The translations under genes were made by a program, and so were the position numbers. The notes below the pieces were generated by a model. That model searched no databases, had not been told where the DNA came from, and worked only from the letters and a program-made list of their open reading frames with translations. Below are positions 45,851 to 56,300 of a DNA stretch of 64,000 nucleotides, piece after piece (the first letter of the stretch is position 1; each line of letters starts with the position of its first letter). The DNA comes from Pyxicephalus adspersus (Eukaryota; Chordata; Amphibia; Anura; Pyxicephalidae), in the NCBI RefSeq assembly GCF_032062135.1, contig NC_092859.1, positions 44,808,388 to 44,872,387 on the forward strand, written 5' to 3'.

Positions 45851-47168
45851 CTAAACCCAGATCCTCCCACTAGGCCACGACCCTGCACACCATTTCCACC
45901 CCAAATATGCCCCAAAATCACACGCTCCTGCCACATCAGTATATAACTCAAGGTCCACCAAGCTCATCAGCTCCTCCAACCATAAGGCCCTATCAATAAA
46001 CAAATCCAAGAACAACCTCCATTCCTCCAAATCTATCTTCAAGTCTTTTGTCAGCCGGGTAAAATGCGAGGACACTACTCAAGCCGTTGCCGCAGCCAAC
46101 CTCCTGCAAAATATCCGCCCCATCCTCATCCCCCTACAAGCAAAATTCAGTTTACCCAGCAGCGACTGCAGCTCCTTGACGAGCAATTTCCGCCGCTCGT
46201 ATGCTGCCCTAACTTCTACCGCCTGGACAGCAACTTGTCCCTTGGCAGCCTGCTCTCCATAGCCACCGAGACCAGATCAATCCCTCTCTTTTTCGTCTTA
46301 TCCGCCGTCAAAGGCATCCCAAGCGCTCTGCCACGTGTTGCAACGTGGCCAACAACACCCTGCACACTAAACTACCTGGAGACCCAATCAACAAAAAATC
46401 ACCCAAATAATTGATGACAGACTCCACCCCGAGACAGTTCTCACCACCCACTCCAAGAAGGTGGTAAACGTCTCATACAAAGCGCAGGAATTAGAGCAAC
46501 CCATGGGTAAACAACGGTCAACAAAATACTTACCCTCCCAATAAACACCCAACAACCTCAAACTTTCCGGACGCACCGGGAGCAGCCGAAAGGCAGCTTT
46601 AATATCTGCCTCGGCCAGCAATGCCCCTGACCCATAATGTCTGACCCAATGAATCGCCGCATCAAAGGAGGTATAAGCCTCTGCACAAATTTCAGGGTCA
46701 ATGCCATCATTCACCGAACCCCCCCCCGGGGAAAAGACAAATGATGTATTGACCGGAACTTACCAGCCTCCTTCTTTGGAACAATCCACAACAGAGACAC
46801 TATCAAGTCAGCCAGCGGAGGCTCATCAAATGAGCCACTCAACACCCAAACTCACCTTCTTTAGCAACTTCTCCGGCACCACATCTGGATGATACAGTGC
46901 TGACTTCACATTCCGTGGAATTTGAACTGGCCCACCCATTGCACTTGGAATCCTAAAACTTACTTCAAACCCCTCCGCCAAAATCCTCCAAATCAGGATA
47001 CTTACTTGAAAAGGGGTGCATACTTTCTAGCATCACTGGCATTGTCCCTTTTTTCACCTCCTCTACCCCCTTCTTGCTAGAAAGAGCGCAAGAGCCTGTG
47101 TGCGCCACCACACCCCGAGCACTCGTGCTTAAATGTGCATCCAACCTCAAACTTGCAGCCTCCCTCAT
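45851..47168 (-). pseudogene. RT-RNase H remnant of Ngaro copy 2
   Basis: The N-terminal region (46965-47168) matches the start of copy 1 pol (SMHPFSSKYPD versus NMQPFLGKYPN). The segment 46388-46714 holds RT motif A (EADIKAAFRLLPVRP) and motif B (LPMGCSNSCALYE). Shifting frame near 46410 gives NYLGDF at the catalytic box, so the first Asp of YLDD is replaced by Gly. The RNase H start (LYTDVAGACDFGAYLG) lies at 45851-46075, and the rest of RNase H is deleted before the recombinase begins near 45750. Dead through frameshifts, a lost catalytic residue and a deletion. Confidence 0.75.
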
Positions 47169-47525
47169 TGAAGATCTGAGTCGATAAGCGAAACCCTATC
47201 ACATGCCCCAATTCCCTCAGACCCCTCCCCACACAACACCCCTTTCCACCCCGGCGACTGCGCCACCACACTCCCACTATCACACCCCCAGTCCCCCCCA
47301 AGTTCCCCAATCCCCCTCACTCCCCCCACTCTCCTTCAACCTATGCATCACCTCCTTAAGGCCCTCCAATACAGCTGCGACCCCCCTATCCCCACCCATC
47401 CTCCCCTTTCCCCCCTTGCCTCCCAACACCCTCCCAGAACTGACCCCTTGCCTACCCCCGAGACCCACCATCCCCCCACCCCCCTGCTTCTCCAAGACCC
47501 CACTGTTGTTCCTCACAAAACACAT
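47077..47525 (-). pseudogene. gag remnant of Ngaro copy 2
   Basis: Two frames give recognisable gag pieces. One includes VLEGLKEVMHRLKE, which aligns with LLRGVRELLCKLEG of copy 1. The other has FNEGGCKFEVGCTFKHECSGCGG, the counterpart of the copy 1 zinc finger; its first Cys is lost (TQIFNEGG in place of CWLFNEGT). The conserved aromatic domain between them is missing, so an internal deletion of several hundred bases has joined mid-gag to the zinc finger. Non-functional. Confidence 0.6.
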
Positions 47526-47784
47526 CTTAACCCTTTCCTACCCTGTGCTGGGGACTCACATCCTGTCATGCAGGCCCTGCGCCTAATATAATACGGCTAC
47601 GGGCCTAACATTTTTAAGCTTATTTTGTTAGGTTAACTAGTCTCTTTTTTCTCTTCACTTATCTTTCTCTATTCATATCTTTGCATGTATAAATTGTAGA
47701 AGGTGTACTATATATACTTGAATGGTCAATTGGTTAGGGAGAGTGACGCATCCTTACAAAAGTAACCCCAAGGTCGTGCAGGTT

Positions 47785-47900
47785 TGAAGGTGGTGCAGGC
47801 TTTTTAAAATCTGGAAGCAAGCCCCCTTTAATCAGAGGGACCCCAGATATTAACCCCTCACCTTGGAGGTGAGTATAGGGGTACATAGGGGTACTATGCT
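47785..47900 (-). repeat. Same short family as 34490-34585
   Basis: Minus strand shows TATGTACCCCTATACTCACC, ATATCTGGGGTCCC and GGGGGCTTGCTTCCAGATT. It lies just outside the 5' end of Ngaro copy 2. Confidence 0.5.
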
Positions 47901-48129
47901 TTTTATACTTTCTATACCATGCTTACCTATGCTTTTTTTTTAACTGATATTTATCTTTGCATTGTCTGATCACTGATCCAGCTGCTTTGTACTGCTCCTG
48001 TGATCTTCTTCTGTCTTTGTACAGAAGTAATCCCACGGAGGTAAGCTGAGGACAGCTGTCCCTGGCTGCCCTTAGCTTGACTGGCTGATTGAATGTAAAT
48101 AATAATGATGCGAGACCCATTCTACCCGC

Positions 48130-48790
48130 AAGAGGGTAACCAAGGAGAGCTATCCTCAGTCAACACTCTGCATACTTCCTGTTCCAAGCCAGGTGATACT
48201 CTGTCAGCTGCTCCCTTGCCTCAGAATACCAGAGTATTCCGCAGATGCACTCCCTCTGCTGGCAAACATCTGAATAACACTTGAGAATATATCAGCAACA
48301 GCACTCCCTCTGCTGGTGGGATATAAGTCTGCCACTGACTTGATCCACGCCCATCACCTGACATTCCCTAATTAAAGAAGTGACCTGGCATCAGGAATTT
48401 GCCTGAACAAGGAGTTCCTTTGGCTTTGCTACCAGGTTCCTGTTGTTTGTTTCTCCTGTTCCAGATTCTTTGTGTACTGACCCCGGCTTGTTTCCTGACT
48501 ACTCTTGTTCGCTGCCTGCCCTGACCTTTTGGCTTGTCTGAATACTCTCTCTTATTCTCTTTTGCACTATGTTTTGGTTCCAGCTTGTTAGCAGTCACCT
48601 GCCTTTGTGTGCATGTGGGCTGCAACCTGGCAGTAGCTTGCCACACAACATCCTCACCTCTAGAGGCTCTGGAGAAGACCAAGCTACTGCTTAGACTCTG
48701 CGCCCCGTACACGTCTCCACCCACAGGGTTGGTGACACAGTGGGTCCACTACTTGGCCTTGTGGAGCCCTGACACTGGCATTGTCCAAAC
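48130..48790 (+). repeat. Long dispersed repeat, possibly an LTR, copy A
   Basis: CT-rich, moderately GC-rich block with two GCACTCCCTCTGCTGG units 55 bp apart (48247 and 48302). The core CTGACCCCGGCTTGTTTCC...GCTGCCTGCCCTGACC (48477-48530) is repeated in reverse in the block at 63010-63780. The length and composition suggest an LTR or other terminal repeat of a retroelement, but no primer-binding site or paired copy was identified. Short ORFs here are not convincing. Confidence 0.4.
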
Positions 48791-48879
48791 AATCCAGGAG
48801 CAGGACGATGACAGGTGTCATCATCCAGCTCTGGTGGAATTAATATACCTGTTATACCTATTATGATACCTGTCAATGA

Positions 48880-50420
48880 AAGGTATAGTAATGTCAGATT
48901 GGAATTTAAATTCCAATCCGAGCAACCTTATGCACCATAAGGTACCACAACACTTGTCGGGAAGAGTGATCTTCTTCCTTACAATTTATTCAAAGTTACA
49001 ACAGAGCTCTCCTGCTTTACCAAACATTGAAATATTTTTGGGGCAGTATAGATCACTCTGCCTGTTTGGTGCAGCTGAGGGCAAAAAAAAACTCCCCTGT
49101 GACATTGAAATGCATTGTGTTTCATGTGCTTAGAGTTGTTTTTTTTGACTGAGTGTAAACCAAGATGGGTTTTTTGCAAGGCATGTTTATGTTTTTTTGG
49201 CAAAAAATGGAACTCAGTTTCTTTTGTAGAATCCAAAAGGTTTCCTAAAAACGCTGATTTTCATCATGCCACTTTCAGTTCAAATAGTAGATATCTAACT
49301 ATAAAAAATAAAATGTTGAAATTTTCAAGTTTTTTCTCCTAAAGGCAAAGCTAGGTTGGTGAGGTAAATGCTTTGTCTACTAGGTTAAAAAAAATAGAAA
49401 TTTTAGTGTGTGCTAGTAAGCTGGCAATTGTGGGCCACTTTGCCTATATTAACAAATTACCACTAACACAGATCATTTTGTTTGCCACAGTCTGACAAAA
49501 TGGAGGATTATTCATCTAATACTAGTAAAATACTATAACTTCAGCATTACAACTTTAGCATTAACAGCTTTCCAGATGGGAAATCAGATTGTGATAGAAA
49601 AAAAAAGGAAAAATGTGATTCTAACAACACCAATTCAATAGTTGGAGAAAAAAGGAACATATGGGTAACACAATCTGGTTGAATAGTGAAGACACTGCAG
49701 AGGTTTGATTTATAAATATTCACTTTGATGCATGTATAATATTGTTTTACATTGTCCCTAAATTTTTGTCACATTTTAATCAAATAAGTGAATGTACCAT
49801 TTTCTGGCATTGCACTACAGCACGTCAGTGTGTCACCAAACAGTGTACTTCTATTAGTGTTTTAGGAAGCCATTCAGAATAAATGGCACTACATCTCACC
49901 AACATCTGTAACAAGTGCTGGCTTACTTTTTAGTAACTGCAAAGTTATGGTGTAGATGGACCCAAAACTTAGAAGAAGTTATTGTAAACAAGAAGATCCC
50001 ATTCACACTTATACATTGCAGTAACATGGTAGGTGTGGTTAAGTTGCATTTTACTGCTGTGAGTTCAACACAATGGCAATGCAAGGCTCTCTGTGCAATG
50101 CCCTGGTGTACAATTCATTCAGGTGCCCTAGGACCACACTGTAGTGTACCATAAACCACAACCAAAATATAAGTCTAGATTTGGTCTAATGCTCCACGTT
50201 AGAAGCCTATGATAATTGCCATGTCATGCCAAACCATACTTTAATGGAAGCTACAGATGTAAAGGGTCCCTAAAAGATACCACAACAGTTTTATGCGAAT
50301 ATGTTTTGTTTAAATTTGAGTTTTAGCTATGGCTGAAGCCATCTAATTTCCAGTTAGCTGTTGAATATACAGTTATTGTAGTGTTATAGTGGCCAATGTA
50401 ATAATTTAAAAGTGTTTATA
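48880..50420. other. No gene seen
   Basis: AT-rich. Short ORFs on both strands near 49000-49340 have no recognisable features. Confidence 0.6.
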
Positions 50421-50424
50421 ACCA

Positions 50425-50700
50425 GGGTTTTGTGAAACATTAGGGTTTGGTTGGAGTTTGCTAGGGGTTCTTAAGAATGTGGATGATTGACCTCTAATTT
50501 GATATGGCCTGCATAGTTGCGAAGCCAGTGTTCTATGGCAAAGCTAACACAGATGACCAAAAAGATATTTTTTCTGACTATTTATGTGAGCGGAATCTTT
50601 TTCACAGGCTACCAAAAATGTTTTTTAGCAGGGGTTCTTTGAGGCCTAGCTATATTCTTAAGGTTTCCCTAGGGGGAAAAATGTTGAGTAAGGCTGACAT
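50425..50700 (+). repeat. Dispersed repeat with AACCAGGGTT and GCCTGCATAGTT
   Basis: Begins AACCAGGGTTTTGTGAAAC and includes TTGACCTCT and GGCCTGCATAGTTGCG, related to 10370-10560, and TTAGCAGGGGTTCTTTGAGG. A short ORF inside is not a gene. Confidence 0.4.
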
Positions 50701-50740
50701 AGGAGCTACTTCCTGTGTAGATGTTTTCATCAAGTAAACT

Positions 50741-51000
50741 CAGGGGTGTAAAACTCAAATACACAGTGGGCCAAAATGAAAAATTTGGACAAAGTCACGG
50801 GCCAACCTTGATATTTATTGAAAAAATATCTACAATTGAGGAACGTCGCTAATGAATGTCAACAGAGGAGGGGGTGCTTGTGGGTGCTGATTGATGCACC
50901 AGCAGAGCATTCTGGGATTTGTAGTATTAGTGGTGCATGAACTGTCTACCGGCGGTACAGTGCGGGTCAGATTTGGCTGGCGGGCTGGATTTTGACACTG
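50741..51000. mobile_element. Probable hAT-like remnant, CAGGGGTGT end
   Basis: Begins CAGGGGTGTAAAACTCAAAT and ends GGATTTTGACACTG, whose complement CAGTGTCAAAATCC is a rough inverted match. CAGNG ends are typical of hAT. The flanking 8-mers (AGTAAACT and ACATTGGA) do not match, so the insertion is old or one end is misplaced. Confidence 0.4.
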
Positions 51001-51389
51001 ACATTGGACATGTGTTTGATATTGACATAAAAAGTTTAGTTTCAAAATGAGAGTATTTAATACATTATTTCCTTTTTTCCTTCTCCAGTTTCATAATTTT
51101 CTCCACATGTATATTCAGAATATACATGTAACAAAGGTTGGCATAAACTAAAACATGACCAAGCTGCACTTAAATGATCAACGTTTATTCCCATGACTTT
51201 TTCTTAAGAGTTTGGTCTGAGGAATAGATATTTTAAAACTGCATGTGAAATCAAAAACAAGAAAACTACTATCACACATATGAACCACATACAGTTATCA
51301 GAAAGCCATATTTTTTAACGTTGGCAATCCTTTAAGTGACATAGATACATAGTGTGAAATACTGTGTCTTTTCATTTTAGAATAAGACG

Positions 51390-51600
51390 GCGTAAATAAT
51401 GCTGTGACTTAATCTTAACGAATCAATAGATGACAAAGAATACAATATATTACCTCATATCTAGGCCAAATGATGCTGCTCACTGATAGTTACCTCACAC
51501 TAAAAGTCAAATCTACGCCGCAATTGAGGGGATGATAAATAGCTCCACTAAGGCCTTTCCCTGTGATATTTTACCTGCCATGACAAGCTGTCACAACAAA
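51390..51600. other. High-complexity unique stretch, candidate conserved non-coding sequence
   Basis: Repeat-free and balanced composition within AT-rich flanks, including AATCTACGCCGCAATTGAGG and a TGACAAGCTGTCA palindrome at about 51580-51592. No coding signal. Confidence 0.25.
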
Positions 51601-51914
51601 AGTATTAGGTTATATTTTCTTACTTCAAAATGCTGTCCTATAGAAAAATGCATATTGAACTCTCAGGTGTATCATAAAACTAAAACTAGTAATGTAAACT
51701 TTAATACTCCCAGAGGAGTCATTTCTAAACATTTCTTCATAAAAAGGAATATGTTTATTGATGCAGCATAAAAGTTTGTTGTAGGTATAACTTTTCATCT
51801 CCACACATTGGAACTGGTGTGAACCTAGGAGTGTTCATTTTTTATGTCTTTGCTCCATGATCCCCTGTGTCACCAAGCATGGGCTCCACTGCATGATAAA
51901 GGTCCAGTCTTAAC

Positions 51915-51917
<3 letters not shown>

Positions 51918-51950
<33 letters not shown>
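51918..51950. repeat. (TA)n microsatellite
   Basis: About 16 TA units in AT-rich intergenic DNA. Confidence 0.95.
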
Positions 51951-51953
<3 letters not shown>

Positions 51954-52143
51954 TATTAATTATTTATTTAAATACCCAACAGTCATTTAAATAACCCTGC
52001 AATTAAGGTCCTTGTTCAGACACTGCTGCTTGTAGGGTGACCAAACAATGCTTGCTAAATATTTTCCTGCATTGCCAATAAAAATTGTAAGTACTACCAG
52101 ACAATTGATTAATCCTATTAGTAAAATACTGGCAAAACAAAGA

Positions 52144-52290
52144 GTAGTGTTTCTCAACCAGGGTACCTTTAGAAGTTCCTCAGCGGGTCCTTGAGCAATG
52201 AGCAGTTTGTGACTCTCAGGTCAGTAAAACTTTAGGCTGCTCTAGAGTACCCCTAAGGTTCTGGAAGAACCATGATTGAGCACATGATTG
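52144..52290 (+). repeat. Dispersed repeat, TAGTGTTTCTCAACCAGGG
   Basis: Begins GTGTTTCTCAACCAGGGTAC and includes CCTTGAGCAATGAGCAG. It shares AACCAGGGT with the 50.4 kb block. A hAT-like end is possible but no duplication is seen. Confidence 0.4.
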
Positions 52291-52294
52291 AGTA

Positions 52295-54925
52295 TATGAC
52301 CAACATTTTTTAATATATAGGTTAAGTAAAGATTTTTGGGATATAGATTTTGGTTAAAGAAAAAAAACTTAACAGGTATTGGCGCTGTGATACAACAGCA
52401 GTGAAAACAAATTCCCACCATCTAGAAGAGAGCTAATTTGTTAAGCCATCTGGTGTTCAATGCCGAATTCCCAGAAGATTCCCATAGAGTTTAGTATGGA
52501 AAGTTAAAAAGTACCATAGCTTACCAAAACAAATACAATCAATTAATTTTGTATTTTTAGACATACAGTATTTATTACATATTTGTCTTACAGATTAGTG
52601 TTCATTTAGGAACTTAAACCACTGGAAAGGAATTATATTAATGAAATTTATGATCATTAGGCAATGTCAAAATATCCCTTACCTTCAAAATTATTTTCTC
52701 TATATATTGAGCCTAAGCCATTATAAATATTGACTTCTACCTTCAATTATACCTGTAATAGGATATCAGTGTAGACAAACATATCATAAATAAACTTTGA
52801 AGATGGATGTATAAAGTCATATATAGACAAATAATTAGTGCTTACTTTTATTTACAACTCCTAATAGGCTCATGGTCATATATGGCAATGATCAAAGTTA
52901 TCTACAAGATAACAAGCTGCATAAAGTACATTGTAAGCCTTTGAAGTGACTATCACAAATAGCCCTCAGTGCTCTCCCTTACTGTGTTCATTATAAGCAG
53001 AAGTCACATATCTTTCCTCGTCTTATTGATTCATTTGTTGAAAACTGGAGTTCTAATGAAAAAGTGTTTTCCCCCCAAGCACTGGTGCCTTGTTAATAGC
53101 TGATCTCCTGATGTGCTAACGGAAAGAAACTATCCAGCCGGTTACAATGTGTCATCAAATAAAGCAATATTTCGAAGTACGTGGATCCATCCTAAATCCA
53201 CACAGCTAAGCTTAACACTTGTATTCCAACTATCCACAGCTGTCAGGAAATATCCTGCTTGGCCTGAAATCCTGTACAAAAAGGGGATTAGATGTATATG
53301 AAAGTTTGCCTTATTTGCTTTGCAAAAGAGTGATGTGCTTGTGCAATTGCTTATGGCTGTTGTAATCTCAACAAAAGTAGAAGAGCAGTCAAACCTTGTT
53401 TTAAACATTACAAAAAAGGGATGTTTTAGAACCTCTATCTGGTTTCCATAATTGTCTGGGTCCCCCAACGAGTTGATTAGCCCTCTTTTCTAATCTTTCA
53501 CTACTCTACCCCCTAACTTTAAAGTCAAACACTTTTACAGGCTTTGAGCCTGGCTGGCCAGGAAAAGGGAGCAGTGTACCTATGCCCCCCTACCTATCCA
53601 TACCAGATCACATGCCGACCTGGGAATTTTTTAACTTTAAGAGATTTGATAGCTGTAAACATTTCAAGTGAAGTTATTGGTTGTTCAAAGGTTACATGAA
53701 GGGCCTGTGGAACAGAATGTAGTTGGGTTTACCTAAAACTTGTGATCCTTTTGTTGTTTTGCTCCAGTAACTGGTAAATATTTGGACCTGGAAATGCTCA
53801 GGAAAAATACCTAAAGCTACAGACTATTAGCCTTAATATAATTTATCATGGACAGGTTATGTTTTGTTTGAATGTTCTCAGTTCATATTGTAAGCAGCTG
53901 AACAATGCTTTAAGTTCATGGAAATTATTTAGATTATAAAAAAATCTGAAAAATCAGTTTTTAATAACTCTACAAATGATACTACAACACCTAAAACAAT
54001 AAACAGTTTTTCCATTTAAAATTACCCTGCCATTCCATTTTATGATGAGCATGTGTGATCTGATATAATGATTTACTTGCTAGTTCAATTTAATATCACT
54101 GCAGGAAAAATACATTTTGAAAACTATGAATAATATTGTGAATTGTTTTCGCTTCAGCAGGCCCTTTGTCTTTTTTTTTTTTACAAAGTCACTTGTTTTT
54201 ATATTATCATTGGAATTGGCTTTGTTTTAATTTATGTTTTTAGCTCTTTGGTAAAACATAATTTTGCTAATTATGTTTTACCATGACATATCAATAAAGC
54301 TAAGATGGTGTACATACAGACACATATATATTGTGCTCTGTTAGCCAACAACACAATGTACACACATACTTTTACTTACCTTATATTTCTAGGCACTGTT
54401 CTCCAACAGAAAACACAATTCTGCATAACTGGTTTACAAGTCTTTGCATCTTAGGAATCTGCAATTCAACACATGTGTACATCAACAGCTTAAAGTCACC
54501 AACTACAAATGCCCAAATGATGATTAATATGCAACTGATGCTTCTGGAAAGTTCTTGCTATCTCTCAGCTTCTACCAGTTTGTGCGAAAATAAATAGTTG
54601 AAAGGAGCTTCAATAATCCCTAGGCTGGATTCACACTTGTGCCTTTTTTCTTGATTTCACCTTTAAAATCCACATAAATCTTTAATCTTAGATACTCCAT
54701 TGACTCCAATGAATATTGCTGAAATAGTAAAGTTTGCTGAAGTCTGTTGATTTTTACTGAAACGTCAATAAAAAAAAGGCAGTGTGGCTGATTCCTTATA
54801 CAACTATCCTAAAATGTTTACATTAATATCTAACATACAAACATTCTTTCTGTTTCCTGTTCATAAAGTGAGATCCTACAGTTGCTCACAGCCTACTTCA
54901 TTTTGCCCCTTCTTATGGAGAAACA
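52295..54925. other. No gene seen
   Basis: AT-rich. A 108-codon minus ORF at 53142-53468 has no domain. GGCTGGATTCACACTTGTGCC near 54625 resembles the start of a dispersed repeat, but no partner copy is present. Confidence 0.55.
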
Positions 54926-54927
54926 TT

Positions 54928-55127
54928 GGGCCTTTATTAAAGCTTCCAGAGACTGGAGAAGATAGACTATCATGGGTGAACCTGGATGATTCAACAAACC
55001 TAAAATCCGGTCTATGACCGAAAACATTTGCCAAATAATAGCAAATGATTTTTAAGAAATTCACCACAGGATTGCTGGATCATCCAGGTTTATCCATGAT
55101 AATCTATCTTCTTCATAAATCAGGCTC
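54928..55127. repeat. Fold-back repeat, GGGCCTGATTTAT family
   Basis: Left GGGCCTTTATTAAAGCTTCC and right CTTCATAAATCAGGCTC are inverted. The arms hold GACTGGAGAAGATAGACT and its complement. Nearly full length. Confidence 0.7.
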
Positions 55128-55129
55128 AT

Positions 55130-56269
55130 GGTTCCCAATGTAATTTAAGGATGCTGATAAATCCAGGATCTATTGTTCTTTGCCTGTTGGATGGTCACAT
55201 TAGCTGAAACCTTCCCCTTTGCACTGCAGCAAAATTGATAGACTTCATGTTCTGCTGCTACATATTATTAGCCTGAGCTTTTCTGTACAGGGACTGTAAA
55301 AGATAAATATAATGTGAAATTCAGAATTTTGCATTAAAAAAATGTAACTATGTATAAAATAATATATGCATAGTTGTGTGTCTTTTATATTTGACTGCTT
55401 TAACTTCCTAATCCGCATAGAACATATTGTTTGTGGGAATACATATGTGTGCGTCTGTTTGTGGCTCTGTGCCTGCTCCTGTTGTCATACTGTAATAAAA
55501 GAACTATGAAAGTTTGCTCATCAACTTCCTATTATAAATAAATATCCTTACCCCACAGGCATCACTGACTGTTTATAATATTAAATAAAGGCATACTAAA
55601 ATATTCCAATATGGTCATCCTTAAATGTGTTTAGACAGGTTTTTGAAAATCAAAGGATTTTTCTTTCCTCCCAGTTCAATAGAAGTGCTTTTGTTGAATT
55701 ATGCATTATGCGGCGGACACCATAGACTGATAGAAAAGAGATATTCTATATGTGTGTTGTATTGACCTGAACTGCTAGGTCATAGAAAAGCCACTTATTA
55801 ATGCATTAACATGCCAAAGACAATGCCGAGTCGGTACTTCACCACAGAGCAACACAGCATGAAGTATTTTCATAGCAGACAGGCAGACAGGGTAACTGCA
55901 TAAAAGTGGGCCTAAAGTTCACTGTGTATCATTTTGGTTTATAATGTTTTATTTTAATGGGTTCCATAAACCTAGCATATAAGTAAGCCTGACAGTAAAA
56001 ACTCCTTAGTACCTGCAAAATGCTACATATGTTTTATATTTTTTTACCAGGGGTTTTCACTCTCACAATATATACTGTAAATACATATATTCTTTACTGT
56101 TTAAAAGTTTTAGGCACAAAAATGCCTAAAGGATTGTTGATGAGCAAATCAAAACTTTGTTTTGAAAAAAAAATGTTTGCATGAATTAATGTGTTCCTAA
56201 ATACCCCACCCCCAAACACGTTCACACTCCAGAATTTTTGAATACTTGAGTATATATATATATATATGT

Positions 56270-56300
<31 letters not shown>

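Larger units (their letters stand above)
44130..47640 (-). mobile_element. Degenerate Ngaro-type element (copy 2), a diverged subfamily
   Basis: Fragments of gag, RT-RNase H, tyrosine recombinase and SGNH hydrolase occur on the minus strand in the same order as in copy 1, scattered over several frames. The 5' end carries the shared GCATGACAGG and GGGTTAAGATG motifs at about 47575-47520. The hydrolase and RT segments are only about half identical to copy 1 in residues, so this is not a recent duplicate but a separate, older subfamily. The gag N-terminus and the central gag domain are deleted. The 3' limit near 44130 is approximate. Confidence 0.8.
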
